Positions 1 to 7,660 of a stretch of DNA of 13,109 nucleotides are shown piece by piece (the first letter of the stretch is position 1; every line of letters starts with the position of its first letter). The DNA comes from Sphingomonadaceae bacterium (GTDB lineage Bacteria; Pseudomonadota; Alphaproteobacteria; Sphingomonadales; Sphingomonadaceae). A program made the position numbers and the translations under genes. The notes beneath the pieces are model-generated. The model was not told the origin of the DNA and ran no database searches. It was given only the letters and a program-made list of their open reading frames with translations. Location of the stretch: NCBI GenBank assembly GCA_009923795.1, contig RFSU01000040.1, forward strand, positions 1 to 13,109, in the 5' to 3' direction.

Positions 1-365
1 CCGCCATAGCAATAGCCGGTGATGAACACCGGCCCCTTGTTCTTCAACGCATCGATACAGGTCTGCGCGTCGGCAAGGCTCTGATCAAAGGGATGAAGCT
101 GGCGCGCCAATTCAACCGCACGCTCAAAGGCCGGGCCAGAATAATCCGCCTCAAACCCCGGATGCTCGCGATCAAACAGAGCCGGGGACAGGACTTCATA
201 TCCATCGGCAGCATATTCATCGCACAAATCGCGGATATGATCGGTCACGCCAAAAATTTCCTGAACCAGAACCAGCCCGCCCCGGCGCGGCCCATCTGCC
301 GCGACATGATAAACAGCAACGTCAGCGCCGTCTGACATCTTCATCCGGATCATTTCGCCCTGCAT
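1..365 (-). CDS. Dienelactone hydrolase family protein, N-terminal part (cut by window edge)
   Basis: This alpha/beta-hydrolase resembles dienelactone hydrolase (carboxymethylenebutenolidase), which opens lactone rings, but many relatives have other or unknown substrates. About 121 residues are visible. They include QEIFG (Glu36), where the family's conserved glutamate sits, and GYCYGG with Cys119 as the expected nucleophile, at the usual position for a protein of about 220-240 residues. The catalytic Asp and His would lie beyond the left edge. I chose the ATG at 365 because AAGGAG lies 6 bases upstream. In-frame ATGs at 386 and 398 are possible but lack such a site. The protein has no signal peptide and is probably cytoplasmic. 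It diverges from the atp operon and shows no functional link to it. Family assignment is firm; substrate is unknown. Confidence 0.9.
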   Translation of the reverse strand, partial: MQGEMIRMKMSDGADVAVYHVAADGPRRGGLVLVQEIFGVTDHIRDLCDEYAADGYEVLSPALFDREHPGFEADYSGPAFERAVELARQLHPFDQSLADAQTCIDALKNKGPVFITGYCYG

Positions 366-429
366 CGCATGCTCCTTCTTCCCCATAAAATGACTCATAG
401 TTTGGCTGTTTCGCCTGTAACATCATTCA

Positions 430-453
430 TGCGCCGAGCACGCTTCAGGCGCA
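430..453. repeat. Short inverted repeat in the divergent intergenic region
   Basis: TGCGCC and GGCGCA form a perfect 6-base inverted repeat separated by 12 bases, between the dienelactone-hydrolase gene and the atp operon. It could be an operator or a small hairpin in the leader of either gene. A repeat this short can arise by chance, so no role is assigned. Confidence 0.25.
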
Positions 454-489
454 AGGATGAGAAAAGGAAGCAAATCCAACCGTCATCGC

Positions 490-517
490 TTGCATTCGAA
501 ACCAATCATTGCTAGCC
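490..517 (+). promoter_or_regulatory. Possible promoter of the atp operon
   Basis: TTGCAT (490-495) and CTAGCC (512-517) are 16 bases apart. They weakly resemble the alphaproteobacterial housekeeping pattern TTGAC / CTATAT with a spacer of about 17. Transcription would begin near 524, at the foot of the leader stem-loop. The -10 match is poor, so this is a tentative call. Confidence 0.25.
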
Positions 518-523
518 GCGCCG

Positions 524-562
524 CGACTTCGAAGAGGGATTTTATCTCTCCTTTTGAAGTCG
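524..562 (+). promoter_or_regulatory. Stem-loop in the atpH leader
   Basis: CGACTTC (524-530) pairs with GAAGTCG (556-562). Inside it, GAGGGA (534-539) pairs with TCTCTC (545-550), with one G-T pair and a TTTTA loop. An asymmetric internal loop separates the two stems. It ends 36 bases before the atpH start and has no following T-run, so it does not look like a terminator. It may stabilise the mRNA 5' end or affect translation. Confidence 0.4.
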
Positions 563-598
563 ACAGGCTCAATTCCTGACTTTGGGGAAACATCGCGC

Positions 599-1153
599 GT
601 GGAGAATTCCGGCGGCATTCAAGCTAGTCTAAGTGGGCGTTACGCGACCGCTTTGTTCGAACTCGCGCGGGACGCGAAGGCCATCGATTCGGTCGGCAAG
701 AGCCTCGACTCGCTTCAGGCCGCATTGTCTCAGTCGGCTGACTTTGTTGCGCTGACGACAAATCCCCTGCTGTCGCGCGACGCAGCGGCGGCAACGGTGG
801 AGAAGGTCGCCCGTACGCTCAAGCTGGATGCGTTGACCACAAAGTTTCTGGGCGTCCTCGCCCGCAATCGTCGCCTGGCACAATTGGGTGCGATGATTGC
901 CTCTTACCGTGCGCTTGCCGCTGCCCATCGCGGCGAAGTGACGGCAGAGATTGTCTCGGCCCACCTGCTCGATAAGGCGCAGGTGGCAGCCTTGAAGGCA
1001 CAATTGAAAACCAAGGTTGGTCGCGATGTCGCGGTCGACATGAAGGTTGATCCCGCAATTCTCGGCGGGCTGGTCGTTCGGATCGGCTCCCAGATGATCG
1101 ATTCGTCGATCCGTACTCGTCTCAATTCCCTCGCGAACGCGATGAAAGGCTGA
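599..1153 (+). CDS. atpH: F1F0 ATP synthase subunit delta (OSCP)
   Basis: The delta subunit of F1 sits on top of the alpha3beta3 head and joins it to the peripheral stalk (subunit b) as part of the stator at the inner membrane. The N-terminal segment SGRYATALFELA and the C-terminal stretch ILGGLVVRIGSQMIDSS followed by RTRLNSL are characteristic of the delta/OSCP family. I chose GTG at 599, giving 184 residues, the usual length. A longer reading from TTG at 509 adds 30 residues with no family match and would run over the leader stem-loop. A GGGGA ribosome-binding site lies 10 bases upstream of the GTG. This is the first gene of the F1 operon; the stop is only 2 bases before atpA, so the two are probably translationally coupled. 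Confidence 0.96.
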   Translation: MENSGGIQASLSGRYATALFELARDAKAIDSVGKSLDSLQAALSQSADFVALTTNPLLSRDAAAATVEKVARTLKLDALTTKFLGVLARNRRLAQLGAMIASYRALAAAHRGEVTAEIVSAHLLDKAQVAALKAQLKTKVGRDVAVDMKVDPAILGGLVVRIGSQMIDSSIRTRLNSLANAMKG

Positions 1154-1155
1154 AC

Positions 1156-2685
<1,530 letters not shown>

Positions 2686-2692
2686 TTTTGCT

Positions 2693-2712
2693 CCTCTCCC
2701 CACGGGGAGAGG
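2693..2712 (+). promoter_or_regulatory. Intergenic hairpin before atpG
   Basis: CCTCTCCC and GGGAGAGG form an 8-base perfect stem with a 4-base loop. The 3' arm runs directly into the GGGAAGGA purine tract (2711-2718) that serves as the atpG ribosome-binding site. There is no T-run, so this is not a rho-independent terminator. It may mark an mRNA processing or stability point or tune atpG translation. A very similar element precedes atpC. Confidence 0.55.
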
Positions 2713-2726
2713 GAAGGAATGGATAG

Positions 2727-3605
2727 ATGGCCAGCCTTAAGGCGCTCAAAATCCGGATCAACTCGGTCAAATCGACCCAGAAGATCACCAAGGCGATGAA
2801 AATGGTCGCCGCTGCGAAACTGCGCCGTGCGCAGGAAGCAGCGGAGGCTGCCCGTCCCTATGCCGAACGCTTGGAAGCTGTCGTCTCGTCGATTGCATCC
2901 AAGGTCGAAAAAGGCCCGCAGGCACCGAAACTGCTGGCAGGAACAGGCAAGGATGATGTCCACCTGTTCGTTGTCTGCACATCGGACAAGGGCCTTGCCG
3001 GTGCGTTCAACACGAACATCGTTCGTCTTGCCCGCCGCCGTGCCGAAGAATTGCGGGCGGCTGGAAAGACCGTCAAATTCTACACCATCGGCAAAAAAGG
3101 TCGGGATCAGCTTGGCCGCACGTTCAAGACCGATATTGTTCATTCGGTTGAACCCGGTGATCTGGGCAAGCTCGGCTTTGTACAGGTGCAAGAATGGGCG
3201 TCCGATCTGACCCATCGTTTTGAAGCGGGCGAATTTGATGTCGCCCATCTCTTCTTCTCGAAGTTCGTCAGCGTGCTCGCGCAGGAACCAACCGATATTC
3301 AGCTGATGCCCGTTGCCGTTGCCGATAGTGCCGCGACAGCCAGCGTCGGGGCATCGGTTGATTATGAGCCGGATGAGGAAGAAATCCTCGCCGATTTGCT
3401 GCCGCGCAATGTTTCGGTTCAGCTGCTTCGCGCAACGCGCGAAAATGCAGCATCGGAACAGGGGTCAAAAATGACCGCGATGGACAATGCCACCCGTAAT
3501 GCCGGTGACATGATCAACAAATTGACGATCCAGTATAACCGGACCCGTCAGGCTGCGATCACCACCGAACTCGTCGAAATCATCTCTGGCGCTGAAGCGC
3601 TCTAA
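2727..3605 (+). CDS. atpG: F1F0 ATP synthase subunit gamma
   Basis: The gamma subunit is the central rotor shaft whose turning inside alpha3beta3 drives the binding changes for ATP synthesis. The protein has 292 residues, normal for the family. The N-terminal helix contains IRINSVKSTQKITKAMKMV and the C-terminal helix contains MDNATRNAGDMINKLTIQYN, the two conserved ends that form the coiled coil. The middle holds the Rossmann-like domain, with VCTSDKGLAGAFNTNIVR. The start is ATG at 2727, with GGGAAGGA about 8 bases upstream. An in-frame ATG shortly before it is not needed to match the family's N terminus. It is third in the operon, 27 bases before atpD. Confidence 0.98.
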   Translation: MASLKALKIRINSVKSTQKITKAMKMVAAAKLRRAQEAAEAARPYAERLEAVVSSIASKVEKGPQAPKLLAGTGKDDVHLFVVCTSDKGLAGAFNTNIVRLARRRAEELRAAGKTVKFYTIGKKGRDQLGRTFKTDIVHSVEPGDLGKLGFVQVQEWASDLTHRFEAGEFDVAHLFFSKFVSVLAQEPTDIQLMPVAVADSAATASVGASVDYEPDEEEILADLLPRNVSVQLLRATRENAASEQGSKMTAMDNATRNAGDMINKLTIQYNRTRQAAITTELVEIISGAEAL

Positions 3606-3632
3606 ACCAGACACGAAGCAAGGAAGACACTC

Positions 3633-5234
3633 ATGGCGACCGCTCCGAAAAAGACCGCTGCGAAGCCCGCTGCTGCGAAGCCCGCTGCTGCGAAGCCCGC
3701 TGCTGCCAAGGCACCCGCTAAGAAGGCTGCAGCACCAAAGGCTGCTGCTGCAAAGGCTGCCCCAGCAAAGAAGGCGGCTCCCGCCAAGGCTGCGCTCAGC
3801 AAGGCCACTGGCCGCATCAGCCAGGTGATCGGCGCTGTCGTCGACGTCAGCTTTGAAGGCCATCTGCCCCATATTCTGTCCGCTCTGGAAACAGACAATA
3901 ACGGCAACCGCCTTGTCCTCGAAGTTGCACAGCATCTTGGTGAGAACACCGTGCGCACAATCGCCATGGACTCCACCGATGGCCTGACCCGTGGTCAGCC
4001 TGTGCGTGATACGGGTGCCCAGATTTCTGTTCCGGTCGGCCCGCGCACGCTGGGCCGCATCTTGAACGTTGTTGGCGAACCCATTGATGACCGCGGCCCG
4101 GTTGATACCGATCTGCGCGCACCGATCCACGCCGAAGCCCCGCTGTTCGTCGATCAGTCGACGGAAACCGAAATTCTGGTCACCGGCATCAAGGTTATCG
4201 ATCTTCTCGCGCCTTACGCAAAGGGCGGTAAGATCGGCCTGTTCGGCGGCGCTGGCGTTGGCAAGACCGTTCTTATTCAGGAACTGATCAACAACATCGC
4301 CAAGGGTCATGGCGGCACCTCAGTGTTTGCCGGTGTCGGTGAGCGTACGCGTGAAGGCAATGACCTTTACCACGAATTCCTTGATGCAGGCGTTATCGCT
4401 AAGGACAAGGACGGCAACCCGACGCCGGAAGGCTCCAAGGTTGCGCTCGTCTTCGGTCAGATGAACGAACCGCCGGGGGCCCGTGCTCGCGTTGCGCTGT
4501 CCGGCCTCGCCATCGCGGAATATTTCCGCGACCAAGAAGGTCAGGACGTTCTGTTCTTCGTCGACAACATCTTCCGCTTCACCCAGGCGGGTTCGGAAGT
4601 GTCGGCTCTTCTCGGCCGTATTCCTTCGGCCGTGGGCTATCAGCCGACGCTCGCCACGGACATGGGTGCGCTGCAAGAGCGTATTACCTCCACCAACAAG
4701 GGGTCGATCACCTCGGTGCAGGCCATTTACGTTCCGGCTGACGATTTGACCGATCCGGCCCCTGCCACGTCCTTTGCCCACTTGGATGCGACAACGGTTT
4801 TGAACCGTGCGATTTCCGAACTCGGCATTTATCCGGCTGTTGACCCGCTCGACTCCACCTCGCGCGTTCTGACGGCAGCTGTTGTCGGTCAGGAACATTA
4901 TGATACGGCCCGCCGCGTTCAGGAAACGCTGCAAAAGTATAAGTCGCTTCAGGACATCATCGCCATTCTCGGCATGGATGAGCTTTCGGAAGACGATAAG
5001 CTGATCGTGAGCCGTGCTCGTAAGATCCAACGATTCCTGTCACAGCCTTTCCACGTCGCTGAAGTCTTCACCGGCATTTCGGGCAAGTTTGTGCAGATCG
5101 AAGATACGGTTCGCTCGTTCAAGGCTGTTGTCGATGGCGAATATGACCATCTTCCAGAAGCTGCCTTCTACATGGTTGGTGGCATTGAAGAAGTCATCGC
5201 CAAGGCCGCCAAGCTGGCAGCTGACGCCGCCTAA
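3633..5234 (+). CDS. atpD: F1F0 ATP synthase subunit beta with Ala/Lys/Pro N-terminal extension
   Basis: The beta subunit carries the three catalytic sites of F1. The conserved core starts near residue 60 (GRISQVIGAVVDV). It has Walker A GGAGVGKT at 205-212 (Lys211), catalytic Glu237 and Arg238 in GERTREGNDLYHE, and DELSEDD at 449-455, the counterpart of the DELSEED lever that contacts gamma. Numbering is shifted by 56 relative to E. coli. The first 57 residues are almost only Ala, Lys and Pro, with 14 lysines and no acidic residue, and part is encoded by a 15-base tandem repeat. Similar extensions are known in other alphaproteobacterial AtpD proteins, for example in Brucella; their role is unclear. 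The total of 533 residues exceeds the usual 470. AAGGAAG lies about 7 bases before the ATG, which supports the long form. Confidence 0.98.
   Translation: MATAPKKTAAKPAAAKPAAAKPAAAKAPAKKAAAPKAAAAKAAPAKKAAPAKAALSKATGRISQVIGAVVDVSFEGHLPHILSALETDNNGNRLVLEVAQHLGENTVRTIAMDSTDGLTRGQPVRDTGAQISVPVGPRTLGRILNVVGEPIDDRGPVDTDLRAPIHAEAPLFVDQSTETEILVTGIKVIDLLAPYAKGGKIGLFGGAGVGKTVLIQELINNIAKGHGGTSVFAGVGERTREGNDLYHEFLDAGVIAKDKDGNPTPEGSKVALVFGQMNEPPGARARVALSGLAIAEYFRDQEGQDVLFFVDNIFRFTQAGSEVSALLGRIPSAVGYQPTLATDMGALQERITSTNKGSITSVQAIYVPADDLTDPAPATSFAHLDATTVLNRAISELGIYPAVDPLDSTSRVLTAAVVGQEHYDTARRVQETLQKYKSLQDIIAILGMDELSEDDKLIVSRARKIQRFLSQPFHVAEVFTGISGKFVQIEDTVRSFKAVVDGEYDHLPEAAFYMVGGIEEVIAKAAKLAADAA
3657..3710 (+). 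repeat. 15-base tandem repeat inside atpD
   Basis: The unit GCTGCGAAGCCCGCT is present three times in perfect tandem (3657-3671, 3672-3686, 3687-3701), then partly with one change (to 3710). It encodes repeated Ala-Ala-Lys-Pro-Ala units of the beta-subunit extension. Being in frame, gain or loss of a unit would change length by five residues without a frameshift. Confidence 0.9.
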
Positions 5235-5241
5235 TTAGTTT

Positions 5242-5261
5242 CCCCTCCCTTTGGGGAGGGG
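5242..5261 (+). promoter_or_regulatory. Intergenic hairpin before atpC
   Basis: CCCCTCCC and GGGAGGGG form a perfect 8-base stem with a TTTG loop, 7 bases after the atpD stop and a few bases before the TTGGAG ribosome-binding site of atpC. The T-run of a terminator is absent. The layout copies the hairpin before atpG: same stem length, same loop size, same C/T-rich left arm. Confidence 0.55.
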
Positions 5262-5276
5262 CCTTTGGAGTACGCC

Positions 5277-5534
5277 ATGGCACTGCATTTTGAACTCGTG
5301 ACGCCAGAGCGCCTTGTCCGGTCGGAAAACGTCCACATGGTCGTTGTGCCGGGCATGGAAGGTGATTTCGGTGTGCTTGAGGGCCATAGCCCGATGATGT
5401 CGACGATCCGCAGCGATGCGACCGTTGAAATCTATGCATCGGCCAGCGCTGCACCGGAAAAAATCACCATCACCGGCGGCTTTGCCGAAGTGAATGACAA
5501 GGGGCTCACAATCTTGGCGGAAAGCGCCGCCTGA
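5277..5534 (+). CDS. atpC: F1F0 ATP synthase subunit epsilon, short form
   Basis: The epsilon subunit is part of the rotor and joins gamma to the c-ring. The protein has 85 residues, MALHFELVTPERLV through GGFAEVNDKGLTILAE, which covers the N-terminal beta-sandwich domain. The C-terminal two-helix domain found in the common 130-140-residue forms, which can inhibit ATP hydrolysis, is absent. The stop is followed at once by the operon terminator, so there is no sign of a frameshifted tail. Short epsilon chains of about this length are, to my recollection, usual in sphingomonads. I chose ATG at 5277 because TTGGAG sits 6 bases upstream. The TTG at 5265 overlaps that site and is unlikely. Confidence 0.95.
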   Translation: MALHFELVTPERLVRSENVHMVVVPGMEGDFGVLEGHSPMMSTIRSDATVEIYASASAAPEKITITGGFAEVNDKGLTILAESAA

Positions 5535-5559
5535 TCCCCTTTTCCTAATTGGTTTCAAG

Positions 5560-5590
5560 AACGCCCTGGCCTGATGGCTGGGGCGTTTTT
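5560..5590 (+). terminator. Rho-independent terminator of the atp operon
   Basis: A 12-pair stem (5560-5571 with 5576-5587, including two G-T pairs) with loop TGAT is followed by a short T-run in the plus direction. It lies 25 bases after the atpC stop. The leftward exporter gene ends at 5598, so the same hairpin may also help end that transcript, though the minus-strand side has a poorer T tract. Confidence 0.85.
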
Positions 5591-5597
5591 CTTTGGT

Positions 5598-6497
5598 TCA
5601 GGACAGATTCGGCCGCGCGTTGCGCCAGAGATACAGCCCCGCGATAATGATCAGCGCCGATCCACCAAGCGAGGTGAGGTCAGGCCAATCGCGAAAGAAG
5701 ACGGCACTCAAAACCAAGGCCACCAAAAGCTGCGCATAGGTCATCGGCGCGACAGTCGCCGCAGAGGCACGTGTGGTCGCGATAAAGATCAGGGCATGGG
5801 CAAGAGAGGCGGACATGGCGACAAGCGCGCAACGCACGACAACGCTCGCTTCTGGCCAATCAATGACGAATGCGGGCAGCCCAGAGACATGGCCAATCAG
5901 GGCAAAGCCGATCAAAATGGGCGTCGCAAAGGCCGCCGTGATGAACTGCATCGCCAGCACAGAGGCGCTTCCTGCCACTTTTCGGTTGAGAAGGATGAGA
6001 ACAGCCATGCCAAATGCCGCCCCCAACGGAAACAGCGCGGCAAATCCGAAATCTGCGACATTGGGCCGCAAGATGATGAGCACGCCGATAAAGGCAATGA
6101 GAGAAGCAAGCCAGACCGCCCGGCCCACCTTTTCGCCCAAAAAAATAGCGGACAATATGGCCGTTATCATCGGCATAACAAATCCGATTGCGGTCGCATC
6201 GCCCAGCGGCATTTGCGTGACACCGATGAAAAAGGACACCGAGCCAAAGGCCAGCGCAAAGGCCCTGATCCAATGCGTCTTGGCATGGGGGATTGAAAAA
6301 CCACCCTTCCCCTCTCGCACGAGCAGAAGCATGCCAAGCCCGACTGCACCAAAGAAGAAGCGCAGCGCCGCAATCGCAGTTGCCGGCCAGAGCGTGGTTG
6401 CCGATTTGACCAGAGCATCCCCAAAAGGAAGCAGCGCATAGCCGGCCAGCGCAAACAGCAGACCCTGCGCCCCGAAAGACACGACAGGCTTAGGCAC
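5598..6497 (-). CDS. DMT superfamily transporter (EamA family)
   Basis: This inner-membrane protein of 299 residues has about ten hydrophobic helices arranged as two EamA repeats (about 13-142 and 153-292). Each half ends in the family pattern: GDATAIGFVMPMITAILSAI then FLGEKV (99-124), and ATVAPMTYAQLLVALVLSAV then FFRD (248-270). EamA proteins are usually exporters of amino acids, their by-products or other small metabolites; the substrate here cannot be read. The start is GTG at 6497, with GGGGA about 11 bases upstream. It is preceded closely by a 16-codon ORF and a small membrane-protein gene on the same strand, so these may share a transcript. It converges on the atp operon across a shared hairpin. 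Confidence 0.93.
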   Translation of the reverse strand: MPKPVVSFGAQGLLFALAGYALLPFGDALVKSATTLWPATAIAALRFFFGAVGLGMLLLVREGKGGFSIPHAKTHWIRAFALAFGSVSFFIGVTQMPLGDATAIGFVMPMITAILSAIFLGEKVGRAVWLASLIAFIGVLIILRPNVADFGFAALFPLGAAFGMAVLILLNRKVAGSASVLAMQFITAAFATPILIGFALIGHVSGLPAFVIDWPEASVVVRCALVAMSASLAHALIFIATTRASAATVAPMTYAQLLVALVLSAVFFRDWPDLTSLGGSALIIIAGLYLWRNARPNLS

Positions 6498-6540
6498 CAG
6501 CTTGGAATTCCCCGAAGAGATTATCCCAATAAGGACTCAT
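6490..6540 (-). other. 16-codon ORF bridging the small membrane gene and the EamA gene
   Basis: ATG at 6540 overlaps the TGA stop of the small membrane gene as ATGA, and encodes MSPYWDNLFGEFQAGA followed by TAA. This stop lies just inside the EamA gene, whose GTG start (6497) it overlaps in another frame. Such an arrangement could couple translation of the three frames. The GGGGA before the EamA start lies within it. No homology is recognised; it may be chance. Confidence 0.3.
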
Positions 6541-6725
6541 TTTCGATGTAACGCGATTGCGGCTAACACCGCTCCAATGAGGATGGACAAGATCATTATG
6601 AGTGGCCAGGGCATAAAGCCCACGGCATCGATGTTGGTTCTGCGCGCGCGCCGCCAATCGGCCCATGCGGATAATCCAGCAACGCCAAAAGCCGTTGCAC
6701 ACCCTGTCCAAAGCGTCACTTGCAA
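6537..6725 (-). CDS. Small two-helix membrane protein, unknown function
   Basis: A protein of about 62 residues with a hydrophobic stretch near 3-21, a strongly basic loop WRRARRTNIDAVGF (24-37), and a second clear transmembrane helix PWPLIMILSILIGAVLAAIA (39-58). The central motif resembles small hypothetical membrane proteins I associate with sphingomonads, but I cannot name a function. The start is uncertain. TTG at 6725 has AAGGAAGG at a good distance; GTG at 6719, ATG at 6761 and ATG at 6785 are alternatives, and the last would overlap the divergent gene. Its stop overlaps the start of the 16-codon ORF that leads into the EamA gene. The opposite-strand and other-frame readings lack this membrane-protein character. 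Confidence 0.6.
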   Translation of the reverse strand: MQVTLWTGCATAFGVAGLSAWADWRRARRTNIDAVGFMPWPLIMILSILIGAVLAAIALHRK

Positions 6726-6747
6726 AGCATCCCTTCCTTGCCCATCT

Positions 6748-6770
6748 TGATGCCATAGCATCACATGTGA
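6748..6770. promoter_or_regulatory. Two overlapping palindromes before the methyltransferase-like gene
   Basis: TGATGC-CATA-GCATCA (6748-6763) is a perfect 6-base inverted repeat. It shares three bases with TCACATGTGA (6761-6770), a perfect 10-base palindrome that overlaps the GAGGA ribosome-binding site (6769-6773). They lie in the short gap between two divergent genes. An operator or an RNA switch at the ribosome-binding site is possible; neither matches a named regulator that I recognise. Confidence 0.35.
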
Positions 6771-6779
6771 GGAACAGCC

Positions 6780-7607
6780 ATGCATGCATTTTTTTCAAAT
6801 ATTGTCATTATTTCTGCGGCCTTAAGCTGCGTTGCAGCTCCCACTTTTGCAGAATCGCCGCAACCATTCAAGTCTCTGGAAGCGGCCGTTGCCGCGCCAA
6901 ATCGCAGCGCCGCCAACAAGGTGCGCGACATGCATCGCCATCCGGCCGAAACGCTGGCCTTTTTCGGCGCAAAGCCAACCGACACGATTGTGGAAATCTG
7001 GCCGGGCGGCGGCTGGTATACCGAGATTCTGGCCCCCTATCTCAAAGACCATGGCCAGCTTATCGTCGCTGCACCAATGGGCCGTGGAGCCGATGGGATC
7101 GCTAAATTCCTCGATACGGATCCTGCCACTTATGGGAAGGTCGGTCGCGCCAACTTCCCAACGCTCATGGGCGGCACGGGCGTCCCCGCCGGAACCGCTG
7201 ATATGGTCCTCACATTCCGCAACGTCCATAATTGGCGTATGGGCAGCTATAAGGCCGATGGTGCAGATTATAGCGCCGAGGCCTTTAAAGAACTTTATGC
7301 CATGCTGAAACCGGGCGGCGTGCTGGGCATAGAGGATCATCGCCTCCCCGAAGGCGCCAGTGACGAGCGGGAAAGCAATAGCGGCTATATCAAAGTCTCA
7401 ACGATCCGCCGTTTGGCCGAAGAAGCCGGATTCCAATTTGCAGGATCAAGCGAGATCAATGCCAATCCGAAAGACCGCAAAGATTATCCCAAGGGCGTCT
7501 GGACCCTGCCCCCCCGTTTGGCCGAGGGCGATAAAGACCGAGACGTCTATCTGGCCATCGGGGAATCCGACCGGATGACCCTCAAATTCATCAAACCTGC
7601 AAAATAG
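6780..7607 (+). CDS. Exported class I SAM methyltransferase-like protein (COG4798 type)
   Basis: The protein has 275 residues. Residues 1-24 form a signal peptide ending in PTFA before ESPQ, so export to the periplasm is expected. The mature part has a Rossmann-type methyltransferase fold: motif I VEIWPGGGWYTEIL (71-84), a strand GQLIVAAP, then MVLTFRNVHNW and MLKPGGVLGIEDHR, the usual post-motif strands. The region RDMHRHPAETLAFFG matches the predicted methyltransferases of COG4798, whose substrate is not known to me. The start is ATG at 6780 with GAGGA 6 bases upstream; it diverges from the small membrane gene. An exported methyltransferase is odd because S-adenosylmethionine is cytoplasmic. 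It may bind another ligand, or be retained inside the cell. Confidence 0.85.
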   Translation: MHAFFSNIVIISAALSCVAAPTFAESPQPFKSLEAAVAAPNRSAANKVRDMHRHPAETLAFFGAKPTDTIVEIWPGGGWYTEILAPYLKDHGQLIVAAPMGRGADGIAKFLDTDPATYGKVGRANFPTLMGGTGVPAGTADMVLTFRNVHNWRMGSYKADGADYSAEAFKELYAMLKPGGVLGIEDHRLPEGASDERESNSGYIKVSTIRRLAEEAGFQFAGSSEINANPKDRKDYPKGVWTLPPRLAEGDKDRDVYLAIGESDRMTLKFIKPAK

Positions 7608-7614
7608 TCATTGC

Positions 7615-7650
7615 GATCGGGGCCGCCAGCCTGCGCGTGCGGCCCCGATC
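7615..7650. terminator. Shared hairpin between convergent genes
   Basis: GATCGGGGCCGC and GCGGCCCCGATC form a perfect 12-base inverted repeat around a 12-base loop, in the 53-base gap between the stops of the methyltransferase-like gene (plus) and the amidohydrolase gene (minus). It lacks a clear T-run on either side. The position and strength of the stem suggest a bidirectional transcript end or 3'-end stabiliser. Confidence 0.6.
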
Positions 7651-7660
7651 CGCGAATAGC

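Noticed and set aside
93..335. Plus-strand 80-codon frame at the left edge
   Set aside because: It lies opposite the dienelactone-hydrolase gene, whose active-site motifs fix the minus strand as coding.
509..598. Longer atpH start at TTG 509
   Set aside because: It adds 30 residues without family match, overlaps the leader stem-loop and lacks a good ribosome-binding site; the GTG at 599 gives the normal family length.
3657..3710. Tandem repeat considered as a CRISPR or regulatory repeat
   Set aside because: The 15-base units are contiguous without spacers and keep the beta-subunit reading frame, so they are coding repeats.
3465..4310. Long minus-strand frame opposite atpG/atpD with Ser/Gly/Leu repeats
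   Set aside because: The repeats are only the reverse reading of the beta-subunit Ala/Lys/Pro repeat; no independent coding sign.
5574..6296. Plus-strand frame of 240 codons opposite the EamA gene
   Set aside because: The translation is highly charged and low in hydrophobic residues, as expected for the complement of a membrane-protein gene; the minus frame is clearly the real one.
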